This document shows, piece after piece, positions 25,745 to 37,571 of a stretch of DNA of 64,000 nt. This DNA comes from Rhytidiadelphus loreus (Eukaryota > Streptophyta > Bryopsida > Hypnales > Hylocomiaceae), in NCBI GenBank assembly GCA_947034895.1, contig OX344765.1, forward strand, positions 24,557,001 through 24,621,000, in the 5' to 3' direction. A program made the translations under genes and the position numbers. The stretch's first letter is position 1; every line of letters starts with the position of its first letter. The notes under the pieces were generated by a model. The model did no database searches, was not told where the DNA came from, and was given only the letters and a program-made list of their open reading frames with translations.

Positions 25745-26347
25745 ATGGCAAGATCCGGGGTCGCCGCTTTGGCCGTCGTCCTGGTGGTGATGATGGTTCT
25801 TGTGCAGGGCTCGATGGCCACGAACTTCGTGGTGGGAGGGCCTCTGGGATGGCAGCTGAACCGCTACAACGACCCCAATTTCTACCAGGATTGGGAGCGC
25901 AGCAACTTCCCCATCCGCTCCAGCGACTCTCTCGGTACACCAAGTTAACCCTAATTAAAACCACTAACATTGCTACATACTTCTTCACTATGTTCTCGTA
26001 TTATTTCACCTTACTTAAGTTCACACGCATTCACCTCACCGATATTGTTCACTTGTTTCGATCTCGGCGACGACATTAATTGTGGGCTGATGGAGCGGCT
26101 GGGATTAATTTCCACATATAATTGTGCAGTATTTCATTGGAGCCAAGGTGACAGCGTGATGCTGGTGACCGAGGCGGATTTCAACACGTGCAACATCCTG
26201 CATCCGATTGCGTTCTGGATGAACGAATTGTACGTGGTGCTCCCATTGATGGATCGCAAGAATCAACGGCTGTTCTTCATCAGCGGCGCCAACAACCATT
26301 GCGGGAGTGGCCAGAAGCTCTTCGTCGACGTTTACCCAGCTTCTTGA
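25745..26347 (+). CDS. Early-nodulin-like (ENODL) phytocyanin-domain protein, divergent member
   Basis: Secreted phytocyanin-fold protein of 135 residues. Exon 1 is 25,745-25,934 (190 nt) with donor GTACAC; exon 2 is 26,130-26,347 with acceptor TTGTGCAG; the phase-1 junction restores DSLVFHW. A signal peptide (MARSGVAALAVVLVVMMVLV) ends near SMA (residue 25), followed by NFVVGGPLGW. The disulfide cysteines are C84 (FNTCN) and C121 (NNHC). The copper ligands are incomplete: there is Asp where the first His should be (GDSV) and Ser in FFISG where Cys should be. This is the ENODL pattern rather than a copper plantacyanin. The C-terminus is short, with no arabinogalactan-like or GPI tail. AATAAA at about 26,516 could serve polyadenylation. 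It differs markedly from the other copies, so it is the older branch. Substrate or partner unknown; a wall or plasma-membrane surface role is inference from the family. Confidence 0.9.
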
Positions 26348-26521
26348 GTCCGTGCGTGCGTGCCTCTCTTGCAGAAGACGATGGCGGAGACAGCGGGGTG
26401 GTAGTGGCTTGCTGCGCGATAACCCTCGCTAGCTAGCTGTTTCGACCATGCCTGTTTGTGATGTGTACGTGGCAACAGTGCAGAGTCTTCTATTTGCAGA
26501 CTCTTTCTTGGTTGTAATAAA

Positions 26522-27770
26522 TTTTGCAGTTCCGGATTTGCATCATCACTACTGCAGAATTTCTTTATTGGGTGGAAGTGAAAAATGTATTTGTGTTTGA
26601 GATATCAGAGATCATGGTTGGGATCGGCGTTTCATATTCCAATGGGGATGATTCACGCATATTTCGGTGCACATCTGTCTTTGTATCATACCCATCGACC
26701 GGGCATTTAGGGTCTAGAAATGAAGTGAACGACAGCACGTGCGTGTTCCTCGCTGATACATCTCACTGAGACTTTTACAGATAAAATCTATCTTTCTTTG
26801 CTCATTCAATCATGTATTTTACTTCACTGACTCTCGTGATGAACATTCAATTGGTGCCATACATCTTAATGATGTATATTCATCACAATGAAGCTGGTCA
26901 TTGTTCAAATCCACTGTATGAAATCACACTCACTGAAAACAAATGAAAACCGATCCCTGTGAATGTTCCTAAGAGACACATAAAACTATAAAATCCCCTT
27001 CCAAGAAAACCCACTATTGCCCTCCAACAGAAACAATATATAGATGAGTGAAAACCAACAGGGAAAACGCAAAGAACCTTTCGAACTTACACAGGGATGT
27101 GTATTAAATTTATATTTTTTTTTCGAAATGCATGCCCATAGCCAAGGGGTGGATTACACGGTTACACCAACCCAAGAACAAGGGACCGTTGGTGTTTCCA
27201 AAAGACATGATTGATTGCATTGCAAGGTCCCAGCCAATTGCAATCACGGCTTCTCACGGTTAATTGCCGACAATCCCAAACCCGAAAATTGTGAGATATA
27301 TCTTTCCAAAGCATGGCCAAACGTTACGGACCCTTGCACTGGTCTACTGTAATCCAGACCAAGGAGCCTACCTTGCAATGACGTCCGCGAAACTTTTTCT
27401 ATTGAGAGATCGATTGCTTCAAGTATTCAATTCGAACTTGCTTTGCCACGAATTCAATTGCAATTGCATGCCTCACAGTATTGGCCAGAGTGAGCATGGC
27501 TTACAAATCCTTCCGAATGAAATGTTTATTAGAATCTGAGTGCATACACAATTAACAAGCTAGTCAATAACTGAGTATAATAATTTCAGTCTTCACATAT
27601 CAGAAACTAATTCAACTACTCAGATTGGGCGCCACGGCGCCAGTATAATTCCCCACGAAGTCGTTGGAAACTGCAGCTACTGCGAACACAACATCCTCCA
27701 AGCGATCCAAAGTCTCCTTCGTTATTAATTGCACTCCTTCACATTGCAAGTGAGGCACTCGATCGATTCA
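26522..27770. other. Intergenic DNA; 3' flank of the minus-strand ENODL from about 27,110
   Basis: 26,522-27,100 shows nothing that I recognise. 27,110-27,770 is the ENODL 3' flank, repeated at 13,180-13,985 and inverted at 44,510-44,930. It contains a GGCGCC-type palindrome near 27,630 that recurs in the other 3' flanks. Confidence 0.6.
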
Positions 27771-28313
27771 TCATTCGAAAACGTTGATGAAGAACTTCTC
27801 GCCATCAGCGCAACGATTGGCATCGCCGCTGATGAAGTACACCGTCTGGGACTTGTAGTCGCGCAGGGGGAACACCATGCTCGTCGGCTCTCCGCCGGGA
27901 TTCGCCAACCACGCCTTGATCGGGGCAGCCGTGTTGCAAGCTTGGAACGCGGCGAAATCCACCTGCAGCACGCTGTCTGTGGCGATCCATCGAAACTCTG
28001 CATGCACAAAACCACCCACCTACCTCGCTCAGATCACAATCATCTTCGATCAGTTCTGGGATTCCATCGTAGGTAGCAAGGGTAGTGGTTACTTTCAATT
28101 AGGCCAGGGTTCAGTTGGTGTACCGAGAGAGTCGGTGGTGTAATAGGGGGCGTTGCTGTGCTCCCAATCCTGATAGAAATTGGGTTCGTGCAAGGGGGTC
28201 GGCTGCCACCCCACTGACCCTCCCACCACGTAGTTCGAGGCCATCGAGCCCTGCACAAGAGCCATCGTCACCGCCAGGACGACGGCCACAGCGGCGGCCC
28301 CGGACCTTGCCAT
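27771..28313 (-). CDS. Early-nodulin-like (ENODL) phytocyanin-domain protein
   Basis: Intact two-exon gene, 138 residues. Exon 1 is 28,124-28,313 and exon 2 is 27,771-27,997, with a 126 bp GT-AG intron and a phase-1 junction giving DSLEFRW. The signal peptide (MARSGAAAVAVVLAVTMALV) ends near SMA. The mature part starts NYVVGGSVGWQPTPLH and has an NFYQDWEHS segment. Disulfide cysteines are C84 (FQACN) and C126 (NRC). The copper-site His and Cys are missing (Asp and Ser), and the second His is Arg here, so copper binding is unlikely. The start is the ATG conserved in all copies; the longer upstream frame covers leader sequence. The foldback MITE at 28,391 lies 80 bp upstream. It is the intact counterpart of the broken gene at 13,986. 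Confidence 0.92.
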
Positions 28314-28390
28314 CGTCCGTAAAATAATCGGATGTACGTGACCTGCGTCATGCACAAGAGGAAGATGCATCAGTCGTCTCGACATTCCCA

Positions 28391-28545
28391 GCTGGGACTC
28401 TTTTGCGTTTCCCTGTCTCACTTTCCCCTATGTGACTGGCCAGCGTGTGACTCTCTCCTTGTGTCACAATCCTCTGACAGAGGAGAAAGTCACAAGGTGG
28501 TCACTCACATAGGGGAAGTGAGACCGGGAAAAGTCATAAGAGCCG
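28391..28545. mobile_element. Foldback MITE in ENODL leader, copy 3
   Basis: Near-identical to the hairpin at 14,601: arms with CACTTTCCCCTATGTGA and its inverse, and a loop near 28,465-28,478. It lies inside the inferred leader intron (28,343-29,044), between promoter and ATG. The plus-strand ENODL genes at 25,745 and 38,222 lack it at the same place. Confidence 0.85.
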
Positions 28546-29216
28546 CTGGCATGGTGTCGAGTACGTGTAAAGAATCCTGTAGACGTCCCTGGCGAATGCA
28601 TGTCCGAATAAAGAATCACCGTTAAAATCGGACATTAGCTCTTGAATTGAAGCATCGCAACCCAGCCAGGATCGTGATTTGCACGCTACGATAACACGCT
28701 AAATCAGAGCTTGTGGAGCACATTCCATTGAATAGCGATTTGCATACAAGCTAGCTACTGAGTCAGAGTCTCTCCGATCCAGCCAAGAACATAATGCAAA
28801 CACAGTCAAGAAGAATTCGTTTCACAGTTAAAGTAAAGTACTGTGAAATGGAAGCGTGGTTTACAAAAAGAATGAAAAGAAGTGCCTGTAAATCGATGGA
28901 TTTGCAAGCCAACAAACCGCAGAGTTGACTAACTGAAATGAAGACTCGACCGAGGTACAGGCCGGCTAGAATTCTGTGCTCAACCAGTGCTTGCATCTGA
29001 ATTAGTCAGGGTCCCTCATGAGGCCAGTTGCAAGAATTGCTTACAACGTCAGAAGAACGGAACGGAACGGTGCAGCTCCAAGCTAAGCTTCGATCTCGAA
29101 CGAGGATCACTGATGATAGAACTGAGTCGAGAGCGCTAGCTAGCTCGATCGGGGCCAGGCGGAGAGGGACTGAGGGAGGAGGAAGAAAGATGGAGAAGAG
29201 GACGGAGGGCGTGTGA

Positions 29217-29293
29217 ATTTATACCCAGCGAAGCGAGCGAAGAGGACCGACAGTCAGCGCGACAGACCGGGCGCGAACATTAGTCGACGTGGC
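29217..29293 (-). promoter_or_regulatory. TATA box and ACGTGGC element of the 27,771 ENODL gene
   Basis: On the minus strand TATAAAT is at 29,217-29,223. ACGTGGC reads on the plus strand at 29,287-29,293, about 65 bp further upstream. Surrounding GC-rich sequence is conserved with the promoters at 15,459 and 37,565. Transcription start and ABA response are inference. Confidence 0.65.
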
Positions 29294-29531
29294 GAGGCGA
29301 GCGGCACGAGGAGCGGAATATGCCAGGATCCGTCCGTACGATCGGTTGTAGTTTAATTGCGGCGGACGACCCAAGGACATGGCTCTAATTATGACGGCTA
29401 ATCACTCATTTCAACTTACACATAACGTAATCAGATATATTGGAATTTATGAACAGGGAGCTGTTTGAAAATTTGCAAATTTAGATGGACAACCTGTAAT
29501 TTCATTAATTTATTAGTATGCGATTATTAAA

Positions 29532-29649
29532 TTTTATTTTATTTTATTTTATTTTTAACAAATGGCGCAAACCATTGCATTAGAAAAAAGGAACACAAAA
29601 CAACCAAGCCACGATGGCTGGACAATTGAAGAGATAAGAGCAAAAAGGA
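29532..29649 (-). mobile_element. Short retroposon insertion with A-rich tail
   Basis: 118 bp present in D but absent at the matching point of C. ATTAAA flanks both sides (29,526-29,531 and 29,650-29,655) as a target duplication. On the minus strand it ends in a (TAAAA)n tail after a body ending CCATTTGTT. No coding capacity. It is a SINE-like or 5'-truncated LINE fragment. Confidence 0.8.
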
Positions 29650-30639
29650 ATTAAAAAAATTATGATTATTTTCAAAAATTTAGAAAATGGAAAATCCACC
29701 TATTTTGGATGTTTTAATACTTGAACATCTAAAAATCTTTAACAATTGCTTAGAAGCACCAAAGTGCTTCAATATTAATACTTGTCTCCAAAGGAAGGTT
29801 AAAGTCTTTGTCAATATTTATTTTTTTACAAATCTAAATGTAGTAAGGATCCTTTGATTAAGTATACTTGTTCAATTAGATTGTCCATTAATTCTAAAGT
29901 GAAATGTTTCCACCAATTTCAAGTTCAATGTGTCCAAATTTCAAAATAAGTAGAGGTTTCCATAGTCCTTGCAAAAGGTCAAGTTTTGTCTTTCAACATG
30001 TTTAGAGAAACTCATATGTCCTATAAGGCTATAACTTGTGCATTTTGTCAATATATTTGAAAAATGGGTTGAAAGGATAATTATGATAAAAAAAACTTTC
30101 ATATTTAGTTTTTTTCAATTGTAAAGTGGTTGATGTTACTTAATGAAAGATATTAAAAAAATATAATATGTTGATACATTTTGAAAGAATTTGAGAATTA
30201 TTAATCCCAATGGTGAGTCTAATGTTCTAATAAACAATTAATATCCTTTGATTTTATGTTCATTTGAATTTTTTTTAAATTGACAGCAAAAGACAACTTT
30301 ATATATATTATTTCTATCTACACTTCCCTCAAAATAGATCTCTTTATACTTTTACCTCATCATTTGGATTTCATGGTTCAAATGTTTTTAAGTAGATATC
30401 AATCTATACAAAAATAATTTTTAATTTTTTAGAATATATTCTTTATTGCCCGATTTGATATTGAAATTGAAAAATCCTTTCTGTTTTTTAGAATAGTTAT
30501 CAAAATGACATTAAAAAAAAATATCTTTACAATTACATATTAATTTATTATGATAGCATCTATTCTAAAAATTCTTTCAAAAATTCCCAATTATACAATT
30601 GTAGAGCTTGCCCAAGTTTTCAAAAAGTTCAAAGAGGGC

Positions 30640-33600
30640 TCGTTATTAGGACTTTAAGGGTTAAAAAATAAATAAAGATTAAAAATATTTTAACAATTTA
30701 GAATTTCATAATTTGGGGCTACCATAATTGTTAACTTAAAAAAGCAGTGGAATTCTAATGTTCCAACAACACGAATCCTTCTATCAATTCAAAATATATT
30801 ATTTTTTGTAGCCTTATCCAACTCAAAGTAATCCTTAGTATGAGTACCATTGCTTATTAAATATTTGATGGAAAAAAATATTTCATTTATTTTACTTAAA
30901 ATTTAGAAACTATATCATATTACAAATCTAAAACACCAATATTATATAAAATGTCAAATTTTTCAATTTTTCGATGTATGAATTCAATTTTTTAAATTTA
31001 AATTAGATGATATTTTATTATTTTATTATTTTATTATTTTCAAGTTTAAAATTTTAGAATTTTGCAGATTCATAAAATCTGAAGACATCAAATTTTTAAA
31101 AAATAGGACACCATTGATAGTCTAATTCCATTTTTTTGACAAAAAAATTCAAAACTACAATTTTCAATGTAAACAACAAAAAATTTAAACATTACTTTGG
31201 GTTTCTTTCACATTTTCAATCCAAGGATCTTATATAGGATAATAGGACTAGTATGAGAATGTTTAGAAAAAATTTCAAAAACTTTGACAATATCAATCAC
31301 CAAATATATGCATTCAAAGAGATGAAAACTAGTTTTTTTTATTCCTAATTTAACTAGATTAAAATGCTTTGAAACCTCTTAACTTAAAATTTTGACTAAA
31401 CATTGTGCATTAAGAATATTTTATGTTGAAGAATTGAACTGAAAGTTTGGAAAAAGAAATAGAAAGAAATATGGAAAAACTAAATTGTTGGTAGTTCTGA
31501 GATGGAATTAAAAGACATTAATCCCAACAATGAGATTGTTCTAGAAAGCAAACTAAACCATGTGCACCTTTCTTTTTTTCTTTTTTTCTTGAAACAAATG
31601 GACAATTCCCATTGATAAGCGGAAATAGTATTCACAACCACAGGACAAAAACCTCGGTGATCGTTTTTACCTTTTCAATTTTCACTAACCTTGAAACAAA
31701 CCTTTCTTTTTCATAAAATTGTTAAAATTGAGTTCAAAATGGATTTAATATATTATTCTTAAGAATATGCCTAAGATTGCTTACAAAACAAAAAGCTTCA
31801 TTCACTTTCACATTACTTATCTACATAGAATGAATCAAGACTTTTGACATAGGCAATTATCAATAGGCAATTTTATTTAATTATTTATTAAAATGATTTT
31901 CTACCTTATAAAAATTAATACATATTAAGAATACATATTTTCTTGAGATTTTTTTCTTTTTTCAATTTTCTGATTTAGAGAAATGTTATTTACAGAATTT
32001 GGTTTTCTTAAGGTACAATCTTCTTAAAATGCAATCTTCTTAAAGGTTTAATCATTGGCCATATTTTTATGTTTTTTATCATGATTTTTAAATTTTAAAG
32101 TACTTAGGAAGAAAATCATTAGTATTGGACAAAACACAACAAATAAAGTAGTACAAGTGTTTTCGAATTGCAATCACCCTCAAGCCTACTTCAAGGAGAT
32201 TTTTTATTTCTGTTTGGATTGTCCGATAGCTAAGAAATGTTTTTTAAGGATTTGAAGCTAGATGTAGTTTTTAGTTGCAATTAAAGTTTATATATTCTTT
32301 ATAAGTTTTTGAAATCATAAAATCAAAGCTTAAAGGAACCTTGAAGTGCTTTATAGGTGCAAGGGACTAGAAGTTGCCCATATCCAAAAGTATTCACAAG
32401 AAATCAATGAACCGCATTGAAGATGAAAGTAACATGTATTAAAGACAACAAAAATTCTCAAGATAGTTTTGGCTTTAGTCATAGAGCCTTAAAATTCCAA
32501 TATAATATTCTTTTGTCATTTGACTTCAAAAGAACCTAAGGACGGCTCAATTGCACCCTATATCTATGAAGACTTAAATTTCTAAACATTGTGATATCAA
32601 TGAAATTTTGGCTAATACAAAAAGATTGACCTAAAAGGTTGTCCCTTGGAATTATTGAGAAGTTGTTTGGAAACTTCTTAACACTAAAGGTGTATTATTA
32701 GGTAGCAAATTTGCAAAGACAAGATCATTCAATCATTGAAAACCTTTCTTAGAAGGTTTGAACAAATTTAGGATTTTTATTTTTATTTTTATGAAACCAC
32801 CTATAATGCTATAAGTTTAGGAACCTAGTATGAGATGAAAAGAAAATGGTGGTTGGGGTTGAGTTGTGCAAAGAGTCATGAAAAATTTCTTTGAACCATA
32901 AGGCTTCAAAGTTCAAAATAACATCTTTTGCATAGATAAAAGGAGTAGTATTAGTTTTATTCTTAGGCTTTTGCATCCTAGGGTATTTTGTCACTATACT
33001 TTGATGTGAACTAGAATTCAAAACTTTGTAATTTCATGTCCGCAAGTGAAAATTGAACTCAAGGTGTTTTTTAATCCCTAAAGGTGAGAGACTATGTTTT
33101 CACCAAAAATGCTCGAAAAAACTGCCATTCTTTATACAAGCACCAAATTTTAGACAAAAAACATTTTTAGACACATGTAACCGTAAGATCTTGTAGTAAA
33201 ATAGTATAAAAAGATAAGGAAAACATTTCAAAATTTTCAACCGTGTAGATTGCAAACTAAGAATGTTTGAAGTGATAAAAATCATTTTTTTATCCATGTG
33301 AAAATATGAGCAGCTGCACTTTACAAGGTCACATTTGTATGAAAAAATGTCTAAAATGGTGATTACTCTCTGAATTCATTCCTGAAGTCAAGTTGGCTAC
33401 ATTCTTAAAAACATTTAGATCATTTGGAATTGCAAAACATATAGGAAAAAAATAGTAAATAGAAAGAAATACAAAGTGATTCAAAGTACTAAATTATTAA
33501 GAATTTAATTATGAAATTAAAAAATTCCAATTCCAATGGTAGTAATTTAGTAATAAAAAATATACATCATATGTTTTTATTTTTTTTCAAAAGATAAAAG

Positions 33601-35560
33601 AAATTGAGTTAAATAAAGGACTCCAGAGTTTATTTTTGAGTAGGGAATTCATAACTACCCACAAGCTAGAACACCTCATAACTTTCATCTCGTATATCAA
33701 AATGGAATGATTCAATTTAAAGCTTTCCACATATATATGCATAAATCTAGAAAACCAATTTCAAATTTTTCTTTTCTTCAAAAGTGATTTTAAAAGAAGT
33801 TTTTTGGGCTGCCCAAGCTACTTACAAAAATTACATATCATGCAATAACTTTTTAACCAAGTACGTAGTCAAAAGTTATGAAAATTGTTGTGCCTTAAAA
33901 CTACTCTTCATGGACACATTCTATGAAATTTTCAAAGAGAGAAAATAGAAAATCCATCTATAGTAAGTTGCCCAAAATCTTTATGTTACCAAAAAACGGT
34001 GTTTGGTCCTTTAATGAGGGGTTAAAGCATGATGGTACTTTGGATACATATCCTCTATAAAAAAAACATAGTGACTCTACCTTAAGTTCAATTTTTATAG
34101 ACCAAGGTGATTTTTAAATGTTTTCTACTTCAGTGTACATATGTGCATCATACCCTAAATGATAGCATGCACACATCCTTCAAAATTCTTCCTAATACTA
34201 CCAATAATTACTTAAGGCTACAATCTAAAGTCCGTCCACCTTTGCCTAATTTGGGCTTATTGTGGCATAACTTTTGTTCTGGAATACTAATTGAAATAAA
34301 AAGATATTCCCCCAAAGCTTATCAATTTTCCTATCTTGAAAAAAATTCAAAAAATCTGGCCAAAAATTGAGATCATGAGTACCTTATCAAACCTTCAAGA
34401 GTTTCCGATGGGACTCTTTGTACAAAAAGAAAAGAAAAGAGTTAGAAGTAATTTAAAAAGAATATGATTTCTCATAGATTTTATTTTTGTTTAAGTATGT
34501 GAAAAGACTTGATTCATTCCATTTGGATAAGTAATGTAAAAGTAATTAAGTTTCTTGTTTTGTAGGCCATCCTCGAGGCCATCTTAGAAAATTCTTCAGA
34601 AAATAATGTTTTGGATCCATTTATGAACTCAATTTTTAAAATCTCTTGAAAAAAAAAGGTGCACATGATTTAGTTTGCTTTCTAGAATAATCTAGCATTC
34701 ATTTGTTGTGATTCGTGTCTTTCAATCCTATTTGAGAACTATCAATAATTTATATTTTTCCTTTTTTTTTTTCTTTTTTTTTTTCTAAGCCCTCAATTCA
34801 ATTCTTTCAATATCAAAATATTTAAATTCACATTCCTTAGTGCAAATTTTTTTAAGTTAAAAGGTTTCAAAGCCTTATAATCTAATTACATTAGTAACAA
34901 AAAAAACTAGTTTTCTTCACATTGAACGCAAATATCTTGTGATCAATATTGTCAAAGAGTTTTATACATTTCTTCTATACTTTCTAATACTAGTCTCATT
35001 CTCACACAAGATCCCAAGGTCGAAAATGGGAAAAAAAAAATGTTTAATTTTTTTAGTTGTTTCCAATGAAAATTGTAGGTTTGAAAGTTTTTTGAGAAAA
35101 AATAAAAAATGGGCTTAGGGCTTTAATAAGATTATGAATGGCAACCAAATGTTTTTTTTAAATTTATGAACAAGATTAAAAAAATATAGTTTATAAATTG
35201 ATCAATTAATCAATTGGACATTTTATATAATATTGATGTTTAAGATTTGTAATCATGATAGTTACAATCCTTAAAGTTTTAAGTTAAATAAATGAAAAGT
35301 TTTTTCCATCAAATATTTACTAAGCAACCATGGTCTCGGCAATGGCAATATCAAGGATTATTTTGAACTTGACAAGGTCACAAAAAATGACATGTTTTGC
35401 ATTGATAGGAGGGAAGATTAGTATTGTTGCAACATTAGGATTCTATTGCTTTTTCTTTTAACAATTATGGTAACTTAAACTTCTAAAGTTTCAAATGTTA
35501 TATTTCAAATAATAAATTTCAAATGTTAATTATTTTATATCTTTATTTATTTTTTAACCA
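30640..35560. mobile_element. Long-TIR element related to the one at 7,432
   Basis: The left arm (about 30,640-31,850) and right arm (about 34,480-35,560) are imperfect reverse complements. Marker pairs are 30,722 CATAATTGTTAAC against 35,460, 31,240 against 34,960, and 31,370-31,560 against 34,680-34,880. The interior (32.0-34.2 kb) shares long stretches with 8.9-10.6 kb. No transposase frame was seen. The outer edges are uncertain. Confidence 0.65.
31578..31700 (-). mobile_element. Second short retroposon insertion
   Basis: 123 bp flanked by an 11 bp direct repeat, CCTTTCTTTTT (31,567-31,577 and 31,701-31,711), inside the left arm of the long-TIR element. It is T-rich at the left end, then ACAAATGGACAATTCCCATT, resembling the body of the 29,532 insertion (ACAAATGG...CCATTG). 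Same orientation and size. Confidence 0.75.
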
Positions 35561-36043
35561 TCATTCCCTTGATCCTTGAAGGCCCAACATTTTTTTGACA
35601 ATGGAATTTTTCAATCAATCTTTTCGCTTTGATATTTTTTGGAACATGGATGAGCTTGAATTTTTCAAATTTAACCATATAAAAGTAAAGACTACTTTTC
35701 ATGGAATGATGGAATTAATTGTGGAAAATATTGATTGTTGAAATTTTTAAGTATAACAATTTTGGATGATCAACTATATAGGCAAAGAACACAACATTTG
35801 GAGAAGTAATGCTTTCTTCCCCCCCTCCCAATTTTATTTTTATTGAAATCTAAGGAAAATATAATATTTTTTTATTTAAAAAAAATTAGAAATATAAAAC
35901 TCTCTCCTATAAACCGGCTACCCTAATTGCAGGGCCGTAGGGAGCAAGTCATCGAAATGGGCACAATTCCTTTTCCCCCTTTTCAATGGAAATGGTCCAT
36001 GTGTTTCAAAAGTAAGGAGGAATTAAAGGGGGTAGGGGGTAGT
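35560..36043. other. AT-rich spacer, no gene seen
   Basis: Low-complexity AT-rich DNA with a GC-richer patch around 35,910-36,040. Nothing recognised. Confidence 0.5.
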
Positions 36044-36046
36044 GGT

Positions 36047-37009
36047 CACTAGAAGAAAATGAGGGGTTTTGCAACTACAGTATGCAACTCATTTTGTAGT
36101 TGCATAGGACGTTTGCAACTAGGTGACAATGTAGAGTCCGTAGTTGCAGTGGACAAGTCGCATTAGTTGCAGTCTAGTTGCAAGGTTTTTTGTCATCCGA
36201 CACCATACAAAGAACTTCATCCTTGTGTATAACTTGTTTGCAACTTGTAGATTTGTAAATTTTAAAATATAAATCTCAATGATTTGTAGATTTCAAATTT
36301 TCAGATCTACCTCCTTTTTAGATTTTAGAATTTCAGAACTACCTTTTTCTTAGATTTTTGAATTTCAAATCTACCTTTTTCTAGATTTTTGAATTTCAAA
36401 TCTACCCTCTTCCTAGATTTCAAAATTTCAGATCTACCTTCTTCCTAGATTTCAAAATTCAATTTCCTAGATTATAAAATTTCTTGAATTTTAATTATTT
36501 TTTAAATTCTTATATACAAAATCTACAAATTGTAGAAACCCACAAATTATAGAAATCTTAGAATTCTATCAAAAGAATTCATTACATAAGACTATAAGAA
36601 CTTACAAGTCTTATATGTTCAATCTAATGGTACTCTTTACAATTGATATGGGTCAATTGATATAACACGAATGGGAATGAACTTTGAAAGCAACTAAGAA
36701 ACAACTAGAGTGCAACTAAGAAACAATTAGCGTACAACTAGGAAACAACTAGCGTACAACTAGGAAACAACTATGGTCATTTTACAGTTGCATAATAGTT
36801 GTATAGGACACTAGTTGTTTCCTAGTCTTTTTTTGCAACTACAGAATGACTACTTTGCAACTAAAACAATGAATGAATGTTGTAAAACAATGACACAAAA
36901 CAACTACATTAGATTTGGTGCAAATAGAGAGAAAACTAGTTGCATGACAGTTGCATAGGGCACTAGTTGCATAGTAGTTGGTTGTGCTGGACGTGTTTTT
37001 CTTCTAGTG
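36047..37009. mobile_element. Non-autonomous CACTA-type transposon (963 bp)
   Basis: It begins CACTAGAAGAAAA and ends with the inverted TTTTTCTTCTAGTG. GGT flanks both ends (36,044-36,046 and 37,010-37,012), the 3 bp target duplication typical of CACTA (En/Spm) elements. Subterminal regions carry many TAGTTGC/GCAACTA repeats in both orientations, as expected for transposase-binding arrays; the middle is AT-rich. No transposase is encoded, so movement would need a partner element. Confidence 0.92.
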
Positions 37010-37504
37010 GGTCTAATCAGATTTTCTTTTTTAATTCAGGGACTGAAGGCAGGCAGGGGCTTTCTCTTTTGTCATGCAGTGAACTGAAACTTCAAGTCAG
37101 AGAGCAACCCATGTTTAGAAGATTGAAGCACTTTTGGGCTTCTAAGCATTCTAAGTTGAATGTGAAAGATTTTGAGGGGTCAAGGTATAAATAAATAAAT
37201 AAAACAGACATTGGTGGATTTTCCGATTTCTAAATTTCTAATTTTATTTATTTATAATAATGATATATTAATAAATTTGAAAATTTACATCTGTGTTGTC
37301 CATCTAAATTTCCAAATTTCCAAATATTTGAACAGTTTCATCTTCATAAATTTCCATATCTGATTAGGTTATGTGTTGAAATTAGTCCTTAGGTCATAAT
37401 TAGAGCCATGTCCTTGTGGCCTTTCGCAATTAAACTCCAGCGATCCTTCGCCAACCAAACGGAGGACGGGTGCCGCATATTCCGCTCCTCGTGCGTCTCG
37501 CCTC

Positions 37505-37571
37505 GCCACGTCGACTAATGTTCGCGCCTCGTCGGTCGCGCTGACTGTCGGTCGCTTCGCTGGGTATAAAT
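37505..37571 (+). promoter_or_regulatory. ACGTGGC/GCCACGT element and TATA box of the 38,222 ENODL gene
   Basis: GCCACGT is at 37,505-37,511 and TATAAAT at 37,565-37,571, with a CT-rich patch (37,582-37,630) downstream. A leader intron is suggested by GTAAGC at 37,724 and an AG at 38,191-38,192 before GTCACGTACATCC. This layout is shared by four ENODL copies. Confidence 0.65.

Larger units (their letters stand above)
27110..31350. repeat. Related block D (partner C at 13,160-17,300)
   Basis: Same gene order and orientation as C, with high identity through the ENODL gene, leader, promoter and AT-rich DNA upstream. D differs by an intact reading frame and by two short retroposon insertions, the first of which (29,532) is clearly absent from C. 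Confidence 0.85.

Noticed and set aside
25555..26079. 174-codon plus-strand frame over the ENODL gene
   Set aside because: It is in another frame from the conserved signal peptide, and it crosses the exon 1 donor into the intron.
27771..28313. Calling the array copper-binding plantacyanins
   Set aside because: The first His and the Cys copper ligands are replaced by Asp and Ser. The FISG...C.DGQK pattern is that of early-nodulin-like proteins.
36060..37000. CRISPR-like short repeats (TAGTTGC)
   Set aside because: Repeats are in both orientations with irregular spacing, inside an element with CACTA ends. They are transposon subterminal repeats in a plant nuclear context.
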